From Roseibium suaedae (GTDB lineage Bacteria > Pseudomonadota > Alphaproteobacteria > Rhizobiales > Stappiaceae), in assembly GCF_900142725.1 (NCBI RefSeq), contig NZ_FRBW01000004.1, positions 372,001-436,000 of the forward strand: a stretch of 64,000 nucleotides of DNA, in the 5' to 3' direction. Both the position numbers and the translations under genes were made by a program. Positions within the stretch are counted from its first letter, which is position 1. Every line of letters begins with the position of its first letter. Shown here piece by piece: positions 36,727-46,178 of the stretch. The notes below the pieces were generated by a model. That model did not search any database and was not told the origin of the DNA. It saw only the letters and a program-made list of their open reading frames with translations.

Positions 36727-36754
36727 GGCCCGGGGCTCTGCCCCGGGTCTTTTT
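36727..36754 (+). terminator. Rho-independent terminator after amtB
   Basis: CCCGGGGC-TCT-GCCCCGGG followed by TCTTTTT, 43 bases after the amtB stop. It separates glnK-amtB from the second ammonium transporter. Confidence 0.9.
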
Positions 36755-36910
36755 GTGTCTGCAGCACCGCTGAAAGGCAGAACGGCGTGAGGCAGGATTC
36801 GATTATAATTTAAGCATAAGCCTAAAAGTCAGGCCCTCTGTTTGAGCAAATGCGCAATTCGTGGGCGGATATCAAAGCCCGAAATGGCCAAATTCTGCGC
36901 TCTTGCCCGG

Positions 36911-36927
36911 TTGGCATGCAGTTTGAT
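36911..36927 (+). promoter_or_regulatory. Sigma-54-like promoter of the second ammonium transporter
   Basis: TTGGCATG-N4-TTGAT, with the same spacing and the same -12 variant as the site before glnK, ends 60 bases before the second amt start. The pair of matching elements supports RpoN-dependent control of both units. Confidence 0.6.
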
Positions 36928-36986
36928 TGCTTTGCCGCCAATACAACGCCTCGCAAGCAGGCGATTGCATAATCGGGAGCCAGTGA

Positions 36987-38207
36987 ATGAGCCAGAATTC
37001 GGTGGGTGGAGACGTCTTTTTCGTCCTGCTCGGAGCTATCCTTGTCTTCGCCATGCATGGCGGATTTGCCTTTCTCGAAGTCGGTACCGTCCGCCAGAAA
37101 AACCAGGTCAACGCCCTGGTGAAGATCCTGGTGGATTTCGCCATCTCCACGGTGGTCTATTTCTTCTTCGGCTATGCCATCGCCTATGGCACGACCTTCT
37201 TCGTCAGCGCAGCGGCCTTGTCGGGCGGGGCGGAAGGCTTCGCGCCCCAGGGTCTGTCCCTGGTGAAGTTCTTCTTCCTGACCACATTTGCTGCCGCCAT
37301 TCCGGCCATCATCTCGGGCGGCATCGCCGAACGGATGAAATTCATTCCCCAGTGCATGGCAACGGTCGCGCTGGTCGGCGTTGCCTATCCCTTCTTTGAG
37401 GGCATCGTCTGGAACGGCAATTTCGGGTTCCAGGCCTGGCTTGAGGCAAGCTTCGGCGCGCCGTTCCGTGACTTCGCGGGCTCGGTGGTGGTGCATGCGC
37501 TCGGCGGCTGGATCGCGCTGGCCGCGGTGCTGCTTCTGGGCGCAAGGCGCGGCCGGTATGACAGGAGCGGCCGACCGGTCGGCATTCCGCCGTCGTCCCT
37601 GCCCTGGCTTGCTCTCGGGTCCTGGATGCTCTGCGTTGGCTGGTTCGGCTTCAACGTCATGACGGCAGGCTCTCTGGAAGCTGCCTCCGGCCTCGTCGCC
37701 ATCAATTCCCTGATGGCTATGGTCGGCGGCATCCTTGCGGCGCTGGTCGTTGGCCGCAATGACCCGGGCTTCGTGCATAATGGTGCGCTGGCCGGTCTGG
37801 TTGCGGTCTGTGCCGGCTCCGACATCATGCACCCGATTGGGGCTCTGGTCGTTGGCGGCATTGCCGGAGCGCTCTTCGTCCGTGGCTTCGAGATCTGTCA
37901 GAACAAGCTGAAGATCGATGACGTGCTGGGTGTCTGGCCGCTGCATGGCCTGTGCGGCGCCTGGGGCGGCATTGCGGCCGGCATTTTTGGCACGGAAGCT
38001 CTGGGCGGTCTCGGCGGCGTGTCCCTGATCTCCCAGATCATCGGCACAGTGTCCGGCGCAGCCTATGCCGCGCTTGCGGGTTTCGTCGTCTATGGGGTTC
38101 TGAAATCCGCTGTGGGCCTGCGTCTGTCGCCGGAAGAAGAGCACATGGGCGCAGACCTTGCGATCCACAAGATCAGCGCCAATCCAGAAAGCGACCTGCT
38201 GCGCTGA
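36987..38207 (+). CDS. Second ammonium transporter (Amt family)
   Basis: A 406-residue Amt/Mep/Rh protein with about eleven hydrophobic helices, clearly different from AmtB of the neighbouring operon: no signal peptide and a distinct N-terminus (VFFVLLGAILVFAMHGGFAFLEVG). Pore histidines are in SVVVHALGGW and VWPLHGLCGAWGG. It has its own sigma-54-like site and no P-II gene attached. Many alphaproteobacteria have a second Amt of this type, perhaps for sensing or low-affinity uptake. Confidence 0.93.
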   Translation: MSQNSVGGDVFFVLLGAILVFAMHGGFAFLEVGTVRQKNQVNALVKILVDFAISTVVYFFFGYAIAYGTTFFVSAAALSGGAEGFAPQGLSLVKFFFLTTFAAAIPAIISGGIAERMKFIPQCMATVALVGVAYPFFEGIVWNGNFGFQAWLEASFGAPFRDFAGSVVVHALGGWIALAAVLLLGARRGRYDRSGRPVGIPPSSLPWLALGSWMLCVGWFGFNVMTAGSLEAASGLVAINSLMAMVGGILAALVVGRNDPGFVHNGALAGLVAVCAGSDIMHPIGALVVGGIAGALFVRGFEICQNKLKIDDVLGVWPLHGLCGAWGGIAAGIFGTEALGGLGGVSLISQIIGTVSGAAYAALAGFVVYGVLKSAVGLRLSPEEEHMGADLAIHKISANPESDLLR

Positions 38208-38247
38208 CGATTGCCGCCCGGTTCAGGCTGCAAGTTTGACAGTCTTA

Positions 38248-38269
38248 GGCCGGAGCCATGGCTCCGGCC
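38248..38269. repeat. Perfect 22-base palindrome downstream of the second amt
   Basis: GGCCGGAGCCA/TGGCTCCGGCC is a perfect palindrome 40 bases after the stop of the ammonium transporter. It may act as a terminator hairpin, but no T-run follows. Confidence 0.5.
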
Positions 38270-38301
38270 GGGGATGCAGGCAAGGGTGTCAGGCTCTCGA
38301 A

Positions 38302-38430
38302 CGTCATCCCGGCCAAGCGGAGCGCGAGCCGGGACCGGTGAGCCAAAGAACATCGGCTTCAATCAGTTGACTACCGGCACGCTCCGGCTCACCGGTCCCG
38401 CATCTTCGCTTCGCTGCGTGCGGGAAGACG
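38302..38430. repeat. Inverted-repeat element (family 3, two facing units)
   Basis: A unit beginning CGTCATCCCGG and ending CCGGGACCGGTGAGCC (38302-38344) is repeated in inverse orientation at 38386-38430 (GGCTCACCGGTCCCG...GGGAAGACG). Each has a GAAGCGAAG-like core. The 41-base loop separates them. It is a dispersed repeat between amt and the HAD phosphatase; a simpler version sits after the AsmA gene. Confidence 0.75.
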
Positions 38431-38453
38431 AACGGCGCAGTTTGTCATCAAAC

Positions 38454-39119
38454 TCACCCGAGTTGCGCGCCCAATTCCTCATGGGTTTTGAGGACCTTGG
38501 AAGCTCCGGCCTCGCTCAGCCGTTCGCCGAGCCGTTCGCTGGCGTGGCCGCCGCCGATGAAGCCCCAGACTTCCATGCCGGCGGCAAGGCCAGCCAGAAC
38601 CCCGTTCACGCTGTCCTCGATCACGATGCAGCTCTCCGGCGCGACGCCCAGATTGTGGGCGGCGTAGAGGAACAGGTCCGGCGCGGGCTTGCCGTTCTCG
38701 ACCTGCTCTCCGGAATAGATGTGCGGCTCGAAAAAGCCGTGCAGGCCTGTCTGCCGCAATTTGACATGCAGCCGGTCCAGGCGGCTTGAGGACGCCACAG
38801 CACGGGGGCGGCGGTCCTGCGCAAGGATGTCCGCAATCCCGTCGATGGCGGTCAGTTCCCGGTTGATGCGGTCCGTGGTCGCCCGATCCAGATCCGGAAA
38901 GAAGTTTTCGGGGAAGCTGCCGGCGTCCAGCTTGGCATGTTCAGAGCGCACCAGGCTGAAGAAATCCTTCGCCATCAGCCCGTTGAACCGCTGCTGATAG
39001 TCGTGGAGGTCGTAGATGAGACCGATCCGGCCTAGGTGCTCCCGCTCCACCTCGACATAGATGGCCTCGGAATCCACCAGAACTCCGTCACAATCAAAGA
39101 GGATGGCGGTCTTGGTCAT
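38454..39119 (-). CDS. HAD family hydrolase
   Basis: A 221-residue phosphatase or phosphomutase-like HAD enzyme (type with an N-terminal helical cap). Motif I DCDGVLVDSE (residues 9-18), motif II VASSS near residue 111, and motif IV with IVIEDSVNGVLAG. Best compared to phosphoglycolate phosphatase/beta-phosphoglucomutase relatives; substrate not predictable. Confidence 0.88.
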   Translation of the reverse strand: MTKTAILFDCDGVLVDSEAIYVEVEREHLGRIGLIYDLHDYQQRFNGLMAKDFFSLVRSEHAKLDAGSFPENFFPDLDRATTDRINRELTAIDGIADILAQDRRPRAVASSSRLDRLHVKLRQTGLHGFFEPHIYSGEQVENGKPAPDLFLYAAHNLGVAPESCIVIEDSVNGVLAGLAAGMEVWGFIGGGHASERLGERLSEAGASKVLKTHEELGAQLG

Positions 39120-39214
39120 GGCTTTGGTGTCCGTGCGAATCGGTGCTGGGTGTCACCCCGCATCAAACAGGCGTTTGACGAAATTTCTTTGAAGCCTTGG
39201 AGGGGCTGGCCGTC

Positions 39215-40102
39215 TCACAGCACGATGATGCCGGAGTGCTTTGCCTTGTGCTCTGGTTCCACATGGATGGTCAGGCGGGAGCCCGGCACCGCCTTGCCGA
39301 CGGCCTGCTCGATCCGGTCGCAAATGTCATGGGCCGCTTCCACCGACATGCTGCCCTCGACCACCAGATGGAAGTCGATGAAGGTGAGCTTGCCGGCCAG
39401 CCGCGTCCTGAGGTCGTGGGCTTCCAGCGCACCTTCGCCCTCTGCGGCAATCACCTGGCGGATCTTGTCGAGGGTTTCGGGTGAGGCAGCTTCGTCCATC
39501 AGGCCGGAGATGGACCCTTTCATGACGTCCCAGCCGGTCCACAGCACGTTCAGGCCAACCAGGCCCGCGAGGATCGGATCCAGCTTCTGCCAGCCGGTCA
39601 GAACGACCAGAACCACGCCTGCCAGCACGCCAAGGGACGTGACCACATCTGTCATCAGATGGCGGCCGTCGGCCTCAAGGGCGGGAGACCGGCTGCGCTT
39701 GCCATAGCGGATCAGCACAAGGGCCCAGCCCGCGTTGATGACCGCGGCAAGCCCGTTGATGCCGAGGCCAAGCGGCGAATAATCGACCTCCTGCACCGTG
39801 TGGTAGCCCACCCAGGCCGAGTGGAAGATGGTGCCCGCCGCCAGAACGATCATCACACCGACCAGAACGGCTGCGAAATACTCGGCTTTGTCATGGCCAT
39901 AGGGATGATTGGAATCTGCCGGGCGCGAGGCAAACCAGATCGCGATCACCGCGGCAATGGAAGAGGCCACGTTGACGATGGTTTCCAGCGCGTCGGAGTA
40001 AAGGGCGATCGAGCCCGTCAGCTCATAGGCGAGGAATTTCAGGCCCATCACGCCAATGCCGACAAAAATGCTGCCGATGGCGATACGGAGTCTGCCGCTC
40101 AT
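39215..40102 (-). CDS. Cation diffusion facilitator family transporter
   Basis: A 295-residue CDF exporter of divalent metals (Zn, Fe, Mn, Co in various members). Six hydrophobic helices, metal-site residues in SDALETIVNV (TM2) and HPYGHDKAEYF, and a His-containing cytoplasmic C-terminal domain. The ATG at 40102 with AAGGGA upstream is chosen; a frame extending to 40198 is unlikely. Metal specificity cannot be read. Confidence 0.92.
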   Translation of the reverse strand: MSGRLRIAIGSIFVGIGVMGLKFLAYELTGSIALYSDALETIVNVASSIAAVIAIWFASRPADSNHPYGHDKAEYFAAVLVGVMIVLAAGTIFHSAWVGYHTVQEVDYSPLGLGINGLAAVINAGWALVLIRYGKRSRSPALEADGRHLMTDVVTSLGVLAGVVLVVLTGWQKLDPILAGLVGLNVLWTGWDVMKGSISGLMDEAASPETLDKIRQVIAAEGEGALEAHDLRTRLAGKLTFIDFHLVVEGSMSVEAAHDICDRIEQAVGKAVPGSRLTIHVEPEHKAKHSGIIVL

Positions 40103-40250
40103 GATCCGGGTTCCCTTTGCTGCGCCGCCAGATCCGGGATGGCGGTTCGGCGAAGGGGTAGCAGTTTTCTGCCGGGACGCAACTCCCGTTTCGCCCAATC
40201 CGCCGATCTCCCCGCATCACACAGGCTGGCAGCAGGCGATGAACAGCCCC

Positions 40251-41033
40251 TTAAGGCGCCTTCGGGTCCATGACTGCCGCACCGATAATTCGTCCCGGCC
40301 CGCTGTCATCCTCCAGTTGAACCAGAACCGCACAGCGGCTGTCCTTGTCCTTCATGAACTCGGATTTGGGGATGCGGAAGGTCTCCGGTCCGCCGGACCA
40401 CATGCCGATGGCTCTGAGGTCCCGAACCACATTCACATAAGTAATGCTGGAGCCGGTGTTCTCGCCCCGGGTGATCGGCACGCTCTGTTCTGCGTCCAGC
40501 CGCAGGATGAAGATCGTGGCCATGCGCTGGCCCGCCGGCAGGCTGCCGTCGACCTTGGCCTCGACCGCCATGTCGCGGACGGACAGGGAGACGGAGGCAG
40601 TGAAAGGGGCTGCGCGGCCAAGGGCGGACATGACCGCCTGGCGGTCGCCGCCGACCACATGCTCCATGCCGTCGACAACAAGCTGCGGGGTATAGACGGA
40701 CCGGTCGCCGCGCTGGGCGGCATAGGCCCGCTGGCGCTCGGAATTTTCCGGCCGGGCAAGGGTGTCACGCCAGCCGAGATAATCCCAGTAGTCCACCGGC
40801 AGGGACAGGCTCAGGATATCCGGGTTCTTCAGGGCCAGTTCTTCCAGCAGCTTGTCCGCAGGCGGGCAGGATGAGCAGCCCTGACTGGTGAAGAGTTCCG
40901 CCACCGCCTTGGGAGAGGTGGAGCCTGCAAAGGCCACGCCCTGCTGAAACACGAGGCCAAGGGCCAAAACGGCGACCAGTCCTGCCTTGGTGGCGAGGCT
41001 GGAGCCGGGGAATTGTGTGAAGTGCTTCGTCAT
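40251..41033 (-). CDS. DUF1223 domain-containing protein (thioredoxin-like, secreted)
   Basis: A 260-residue protein with an N-terminal signal peptide (hydrophobic VAVLALGLVFQQGVAFAG) and a thioredoxin-like motif CSSCPPADKLL near residue 54. DUF1223 proteins are periplasmic, of unknown function, and in Rhizobiales often lie next to the ccm and acn genes, as here. The chosen ATG (41033) directly precedes the signal peptide. Confidence 0.88.
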   Translation of the reverse strand: MTKHFTQFPGSSLATKAGLVAVLALGLVFQQGVAFAGSTSPKAVAELFTSQGCSSCPPADKLLEELALKNPDILSLSLPVDYWDYLGWRDTLARPENSERQRAYAAQRGDRSVYTPQLVVDGMEHVVGGDRQAVMSALGRAAPFTASVSLSVRDMAVEAKVDGSLPAGQRMATIFILRLDAEQSVPITRGENTGSSITYVNVVRDLRAIGMWSGGPETFRIPKSEFMKDKDSRCAVLVQLEDDSGPGRIIGAAVMDPKAP

Positions 41034-41150
41034 GGGACTTGGTAAGACTGGCCTGGGTATGTGATCTCTGATGACGACCCTAAGCTTTTGAAGCTTCAAG
41101 AGCCAGTCACGAGCCAGTGACGATAGCGAAGATATCGGGTCGGGTCAGCC

Positions 41151-41753
41151 TCAATCTCCGTTCGGAGACGCGAGAACCTTTTCAAGCTGCGGCAGGAAGA
41201 CCGATCCGTAGCTTTCTTGCGACAGCGGGCCGATGAACTTGTAGCGGATGGTGCCCTTGGCATCGACGATGAAGGTTTCCGGCACGCCGTAAACGCCCCA
41301 GTCGATGGCGGTGCGGCCCTTTTCGTCCGCGCCCACCCGGTCATAGGGATTGCCGAGGCTGCCGAGGAAGCGGCGGGCGTTCTCCGGCTTGTCCTTGTAG
41401 TTGATGCCGACCATCTGGAAGCCTTCGCGCTGGCTCAGTTCTTCCAGGAAAGGATGTTCCTGGCGGCAGGGCACGCACCAGGAGGCAAACACATTGACCA
41501 CGGAGACCTTGCCCAGAAGATCGGCCTTGGTGATGCCCGGCAGGGCCTGGCCATTCAGCATCAGTTCCGGCACCGGCGGCAATTCCGTATCCGGGATCGG
41601 CTTGCCGATCAGCGCGGACGGGATCTGGCTCGGGTCGTGACCGATGGTCAGCTGCACCAGGAACAGGCCGGCAAGAGCGGTGAACACGATGAGCGGCAGC
41701 AGCACCAGCACCGGAATGCGGCGTTTGGGCGATTGATCCGTCTGGGAAGTCAT
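41151..41753 (-). CDS. ccmG: Thiol:disulfide interchange protein CcmG/DsbE
   Basis: A 200-residue membrane-anchored periplasmic thioredoxin that reduces apocytochrome c. A single hydrophobic anchor lies near residues 15-33; the redox site is WCVPCRQEHP near residues 91-100. GVPETFIVDAKG is the conserved cis-Pro region. Its start overlaps the ccmD stop as ATGA. Last gene of the ccm operon. Confidence 0.94.
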   Translation of the reverse strand: MTSQTDQSPKRRIPVLVLLPLIVFTALAGLFLVQLTIGHDPSQIPSALIGKPIPDTELPPVPELMLNGQALPGITKADLLGKVSVVNVFASWCVPCRQEHPFLEELSQREGFQMVGINYKDKPENARRFLGSLGNPYDRVGADEKGRTAIDWGVYGVPETFIVDAKGTIRYKFIGPLSQESYGSVFLPQLEKVLASPNGD

Positions 41754-41944
41754 GTGCGGTCCGTTTGCGTGCCTCTGGACGGCTGTTGCGGCCGTGCGCG
41801 GGAAATGCCCTGCTCGGCAAGGCGGGCAAGGTCGGCGTCCAGCTTGCGGCGGTCAAGGAGAACCCAGACAAGCAGGGCGAGGACGGCGCCGGCCGTCAGC
41901 AGATAGGAGGCGATGATGAAGCCGGAGTGCGGGCCAAGATCCAT
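41750..41944 (-). CDS. ccmD: Heme exporter protein CcmD
   Basis: A 64-residue small membrane protein with one hydrophobic helix (FIIASYLLTAGAVLALLVWVLL) and a basic C-terminal tail. In other organisms it helps release holo-CcmE from the CcmABC complex. Assigned by size, the N-terminal GPHSGFIIASY pattern and its place between ccmC and ccmG. Confidence 0.9.
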   Translation of the reverse strand: MDLGPHSGFIIASYLLTAGAVLALLVWVLLDRRKLDADLARLAEQGISRARPQQPSRGTQTDRT

Positions 41945-41948
41945 GGGT

Positions 41949-42716
41949 CTACTCCGCGGCCTGGGGCGACAGGGCGGCGCTGGCAGGGCGGGCCTGCGCG
42001 GCCGCCTTCAGCCGCATGGCTCTGAGGCGCCGGCGCAGGATTTCGTTGCGCATGGCCATCAGATGAAGAACGAAGAACAGCAGGGTGAAGGCGGCCGCCA
42101 TCACCAGCAGCGGGATCAGGATGGTCGGGTGAATGGTCGGGCCATCCATCCGCACCACACTGGCAGGCTGGTGCAGCGTGTTCCACCAGTTCACCGAGAA
42201 CTTGATCACCGGCAGGTTGACCGCGCCGACCAGGGTCAGAATGGCGGCGGCCTTGCCGGCCTTGATCGGGTCTTCCATCGTGCGCCACAGGGCCATGAGC
42301 CCGAGATACATGATGAAAAGCACCAGCACGGAGGTCAGGCGCGCGTCCCACACCCAATAGGTTCCCCACATGGGCTTGCCCCAGAGCGATCCGGTCACCA
42401 ACGCGATGAAGGTGAAGGTCGCACCGATGGGAGCGGCAGCCTTGGCCGATACATCTGCCAGCGGGTGCTTCCAGACCAGGGTGCCGAGGGAGGAGATCGC
42501 CATGATCGAATAGCACATCATGGACAGCCAGGCGGCCGGCACATGAATGAACATGATCCGCACGGTTGCGCCCTGCTGATAGTCTTCAGGCGCGGTGAAG
42601 AAGCTCATGTAGAGCCCGGCGGCGAAGACGATCACGCACAGTCCTGCCAGCCAGGGCAGAACGATCTGCACCAGACGGAGAAAGCGTGTCGGATTGGCCA
42701 AGTCCAAAATACCCAT
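41949..42716 (-). CDS. ccmC: Heme exporter permease CcmC
   Basis: A 255-residue inner-membrane protein that presents heme to CcmE. The tryptophan-rich signature KPMWGTYWVWDARLTS is present near residue 118, flanked by histidines (FIHVPAAWLSM), with six hydrophobic helices. Four bases separate it from ccmD, and 108 bases from ccmB. Confidence 0.95.
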   Translation of the reverse strand: MGILDLANPTRFLRLVQIVLPWLAGLCVIVFAAGLYMSFFTAPEDYQQGATVRIMFIHVPAAWLSMMCYSIMAISSLGTLVWKHPLADVSAKAAAPIGATFTFIALVTGSLWGKPMWGTYWVWDARLTSVLVLFIMYLGLMALWRTMEDPIKAGKAAAILTLVGAVNLPVIKFSVNWWNTLHQPASVVRMDGPTIHPTILIPLLVMAAAFTLLFFVLHLMAMRNEILRRRLRAMRLKAAAQARPASAALSPQAAE

Positions 42717-42824
42717 GGAACCGTTCTAATCTGTCAACGAGGCGTCTTCAATGTCTTGTCGCGCTTCGGGGCGCATTGAGGCCGGTCAAATTGTCCCGGT
42801 TGCTTCACCTTGCCGTGAGCCGGA

Positions 42825-43496
42825 TCAGTCTGCTGAAAACCGCAGGGCGGCGGCGGAGGCAATCGGGCCGATCACTCCGGCAATCAGGGTCAGGGCGCAG
42901 AGAATCAGGAACGGCGTCAGGAACGGCACCGGATCGGAGACCGCTGCATCCGCCGCGCTGACACCGAAGATCAGCACCGGAATGGCCAGCGGAACCACCA
43001 GCACGGCCAGAAGCAGCCCGCCCCGGCGCAGTGTCACTGTCAGTGAAGCCCCGATGGCCCCGATGAAGGTGAGGGCAGGGGTTCCGGCCAGCAGGGTCAG
43101 TGTCACGGCGCCGATGGCCACCGGTTCCAGGTTGAGAAAGATCGCCAGCACCGGTGCGGCCGCCACGAGCGGCAGACCGGTCGCCACCCAATGGGCAAGG
43201 CATTTGATCAGAACCACCAGCTCCAGCGGACGTCCCGCCATCAGCAGCAGATCCAGCGAGCCATCGTCCCGGTCGGCCTGAAACAGCCGGTCAAGACCCA
43301 GGAGGGTTGCCAGAAGCGCGCCGATCCACAAGATCGCCGGGCCAATGCGGCCGAGGAGATTGAGGTCCGGGCCGACGCCGAAGGGGATCACGGTGACGAC
43401 GGCCAGAAAGAACAGCACGCCGACAAGAGCGCTGCCGCCTGCGCGGGTGGCAAGCTGCAGTTCGCGCCGGAACAGGGAAGAGATCCAGCCACTCAT
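42825..43496 (-). CDS. ccmB: Heme exporter protein CcmB
   Basis: A 223-residue six-helix membrane protein, the permease partner of CcmA. The family opening is FRRELQLATRAGGSAL, and the LAHWVATGLPLVAAAPVLA segment is conserved. It starts at the ccmA stop (TGATG overlap). The complex uses ATP to release heme-loaded CcmE. Confidence 0.93.
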   Translation of the reverse strand: MSGWISSLFRRELQLATRAGGSALVGVLFFLAVVTVIPFGVGPDLNLLGRIGPAILWIGALLATLLGLDRLFQADRDDGSLDLLLMAGRPLELVVLIKCLAHWVATGLPLVAAAPVLAIFLNLEPVAIGAVTLTLLAGTPALTFIGAIGASLTVTLRRGGLLLAVLVVPLAIPVLIFGVSAADAAVSDPVPFLTPFLILCALTLIAGVIGPIASAAALRFSAD

Positions 43497-44182
43497 CAGG
43501 CAAAGGCCTCCAGGTCGTCATCATAGCCGTGGCCGCCATGATCTCCCGCTGCCGGAGCCGTCAGCTGCAATGCGGTGACCGGAGACAGGGCGGTCAGTTC
43601 CGTGTGGGTGGCCGTCACGATCATTCCGCCGTTCTTCAGGTGGGTGTTCATAAGGCCGATCAGCTGGGCCTCGGAGGCCGCATCCAGAGCGGAGGTCGGC
43701 TCATCCATCAGCCAGAGGGGGCGCGGGGAAACGAAGAGCCGGGCGAGGGTCAGGCGGCGGGTCTGTCCGGCGGACAGATAGGCGGCAGGCAGGTCCGCCG
43801 TGTGGCCGATGCCGAGAAGCTCCAGAATGTCCATCGGCGCCATGGCATTGGCCGCAAAGCCGTCCGGCAGGACGGGCCGCGTGAAGTCCCGCCAGAATTC
43901 CAGATTGCTGCTCACAGAAAGAGCGCGTTTCACCGCGCTTTCGTGCCCGAAATAATGGGCGTGCTCGGCAAGTGTGCTGTCGCTGTCGCCGCCTTCAAAG
44001 GCCATGCGCCCGTTCGCTGGCGGCACAAGCCCTGCCAGCGTGCGCAGCAGCGAAGACTTTCCAGCGCCATTCGCGCCGGTAATCACCAGCGCATGGCCTG
44101 CTTCAAGCTGAAACGATAGTCCTGCAAAGACACGACGACCTCCCCGGTCCACGGTGAGGTCGTCGACAATAAGCTTAGGCAT
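43496..44182 (-). CDS. ccmA: Heme ABC exporter ATP-binding protein CcmA
   Basis: A 228-residue ATPase, first gene of the ccm operon. Walker A is GANGAGKSSLLRTLAG at about residues 35-50, the signature LSAGQTRRLTLARL, Walker B LWLMDEPTSALD and the final THTE. The family-typical GHESAVK and EFWRDF segments are present. The chemotaxis receptor gene ends 40 bases upstream on the same strand. Confidence 0.94.
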   Translation of the reverse strand: MPKLIVDDLTVDRGGRRVFAGLSFQLEAGHALVITGANGAGKSSLLRTLAGLVPPANGRMAFEGGDSDSTLAEHAHYFGHESAVKRALSVSSNLEFWRDFTRPVLPDGFAANAMAPMDILELLGIGHTADLPAAYLSAGQTRRLTLARLFVSPRPLWLMDEPTSALDAASEAQLIGLMNTHLKNGGMIVTATHTELTALSPVTALQLTAPAAGDHGGHGYDDDLEAFA

Positions 44183-44221
44183 GGTCCTCCAGGGGCACCT
44201 CCATCGGGGCGCCCCTCAGGA

Positions 44222-45901
44222 TTAGGCGGCGCGAATCCCCGACAGGAACCGGTTGACCTCGGATCTTAGTGTCTCTGCCTGACGGGACAAGTCGGCGGAA
44301 GCACTGAGGACGTGATTTGCAGCCTCACTGGAGTTCTGGGCTGCCGAAGTGACCGAGCCAATGGCCGTGGACACTTCGGCCGTGCCGACCGAGGCCTGCT
44401 GGACGTTGCGGGAGATTTCGTGCGTGGCCGAAGCCTGCTCTTCCACGGCGCCGGAAACGGCAGTGGAAATCTCGCTGATCTTGCGGATCGTCTCGGCAAC
44501 TTCGTTGATCGCTTCGGCGGATTCGGTGGTCGACCCCTGGATCTCGGCGATCTGGGAAGCGATTTCCGTGGTTGCCTTGGCGGTCTGGTCGGCCAGCTGC
44601 TTCACTTCGGCCGCGACGACCGCGAAGCCTTTGCCGGCTTCCCCGGCGCGGGCCGCCTCGATGGTGGCGTTCAGGGCGAGCAGGTTTGTCTGGGCAGCGA
44701 TGCCGTTGATCAGCTCGACGATGTCGCCGATCTTCTGGGCTGCATTGGACAGGCCATGCACCTTGTTGGCAGCCGCATCCGCGTCATTCACGGCCTGACC
44801 GGACATGGTGGAGGAGAGCTCCACCTGGCTGGCGATTTCGCGAACGGAAGCGGTCAGCTCCTCGGTCGCAGCCGCAACGGTCTGCACGTTGGAAGAGGCC
44901 TGTTCGGAGGCCGCTGCCACGGACCCGGACTGTTCGGACGTGTGGATCGCGTTGGAGGACATGGACTGGGCCGCGCCTTCCAGCTGTCCGGCAGATGCGG
45001 ACAGGGAGGAGACGATGCCACCGACGGACTGTTCGAACTGCTCGGCCAGCTTGCGGAACAGAAGCTTCTGCTGTGCTTCGGCTTTTGCACTCTGGGCTTC
45101 GGCTTCCGCGGTCATGCGGGCGTTTTCCAGGGACTGCTCCTTGAAGACCAGTGCGGCGCGGGCCAGATCTCCCACTTCATCGCCCCGGTCCGTGCCGGTG
45201 ATTTCCATGTCATGCTGGCCCTCGGCCAGATGCTTGAGCAGGGTCACGACGCGGCTGATCGGCTTGGAGATGGAGACGCGGGCAACGAAGATGCCGAAGC
45301 CAGCGCCGACGATCAGGGCGATCAGGGCGGTCACGATCAGCGATGTGCCGGCAGCATGGGCCTCATCGGCGGCAGCGGTCCGCTGGTCAGCCATCTTCTT
45401 GGCGGTGTAGGTCGAGTAGACCTTGACCGTATCGGTCACGGTTTTCTGGCCCTGCAGAGCTGCGGCTAGGCCAGAGGTGATCGCGGTCGTGTTGGACGGG
45501 TCCTTGGCGGCCGTGTCGATCATCTCGTTGACCTTCAGGAAGTAGCTTTCCAGGGTCGCCTTGATATCGGTCAGCTGCTTCTTTTCTTCAGCATCTGCAA
45601 CAGCTTCCAGCTTCGGCAGGCGGCCGAGCATTTCGTCCGCGCGGCGCTTGGCTTCCGCCTTGAAATCGGCTGCCTTGTCCGCGCTGGTTGCGAACTGATA
45701 GGTCATGCGGCTGATGGCAACGATGTCGATGCGCAGGTCCATGGCTTCACGGGCCGCTTCTTCGGACTTGCCAATCCTGGTGAATGTTTGTTCCAGGGAG
45801 TTGAGTTTCGTATACGCGACGCCAGCGATCCCCAGTGCAGCGATCCCCATGACCGCCACGACCGCGAGGATCTTGTGCACGATTGTAATGTTCTTCAGCA
45901 T
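44222..45901 (-). CDS. Methyl-accepting chemotaxis protein
   Basis: A 559-residue receptor: N-terminal transmembrane helix (residues ~10-27), a periplasmic four-helix-bundle-like region of ~165 residues, second transmembrane helix (~190-210), HAMP domain, and a cytoplasmic signalling hairpin whose tip reads [19 protein letters not shown]. Methylation-site-type Glu/Ala-rich helices flank the tip. No che genes are adjacent, so it is an orphan receptor; ligand unknown. Confidence 0.92.
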   Translation of the reverse strand: MLKNITIVHKILAVVAVMGIAALGIAGVAYTKLNSLEQTFTRIGKSEEAAREAMDLRIDIVAISRMTYQFATSADKAADFKAEAKRRADEMLGRLPKLEAVADAEEKKQLTDIKATLESYFLKVNEMIDTAAKDPSNTTAITSGLAAALQGQKTVTDTVKVYSTYTAKKMADQRTAAADEAHAAGTSLIVTALIALIVGAGFGIFVARVSISKPISRVVTLLKHLAEGQHDMEITGTDRGDEVGDLARAALVFKEQSLENARMTAEAEAQSAKAEAQQKLLFRKLAEQFEQSVGGIVSSLSASAGQLEGAAQSMSSNAIHTSEQSGSVAAASEQASSNVQTVAAATEELTASVREIASQVELSSTMSGQAVNDADAAANKVHGLSNAAQKIGDIVELINGIAAQTNLLALNATIEAARAGEAGKGFAVVAAEVKQLADQTAKATTEIASQIAEIQGSTTESAEAINEVAETIRKISEISTAVSGAVEEQASATHEISRNVQQASVGTAEVSTAIGSVTSAAQNSSEAANHVLSASADLSRQAETLRSEVNRFLSGIRAA

Positions 45902-46086
45902 TCTCTTGGTTCCAGCCCGTTACTGAGTTGCTCTATTCCCGTAAATAGACTGGCAGGGTTAACGTCCTCCTTCCGTAGCAGTGATGGCCGCAATTATTTT
46001 TGGCACTGTGAACTGTCAAAAATACTTAGTTTTTAATCTTATAAATTGCATCCGCTAATTGCCTCGACTCTTCGGTTGTGCAGTGC

Positions 46087-46149
46087 AAAAAAAGCCGCCG
46101 CCCTCCTGCCGTGCCGCTGAAAGGAGCGGAGGCAGGAGGGCGGCGGCCT
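46087..46149 (-). terminator. Terminator of acnB
   Basis: A long stem GCCGCCGCCCTCCTGCC / GGCAGGAGGGCGGCGGC (17 base pairs) around a 20-base loop, followed on the minus strand by seven T, 30 bases after the acnB stop. Confidence 0.9.
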
Positions 46150-46178
46150 TCAGATCAGTCTAAAGCCGGTAACCGGTC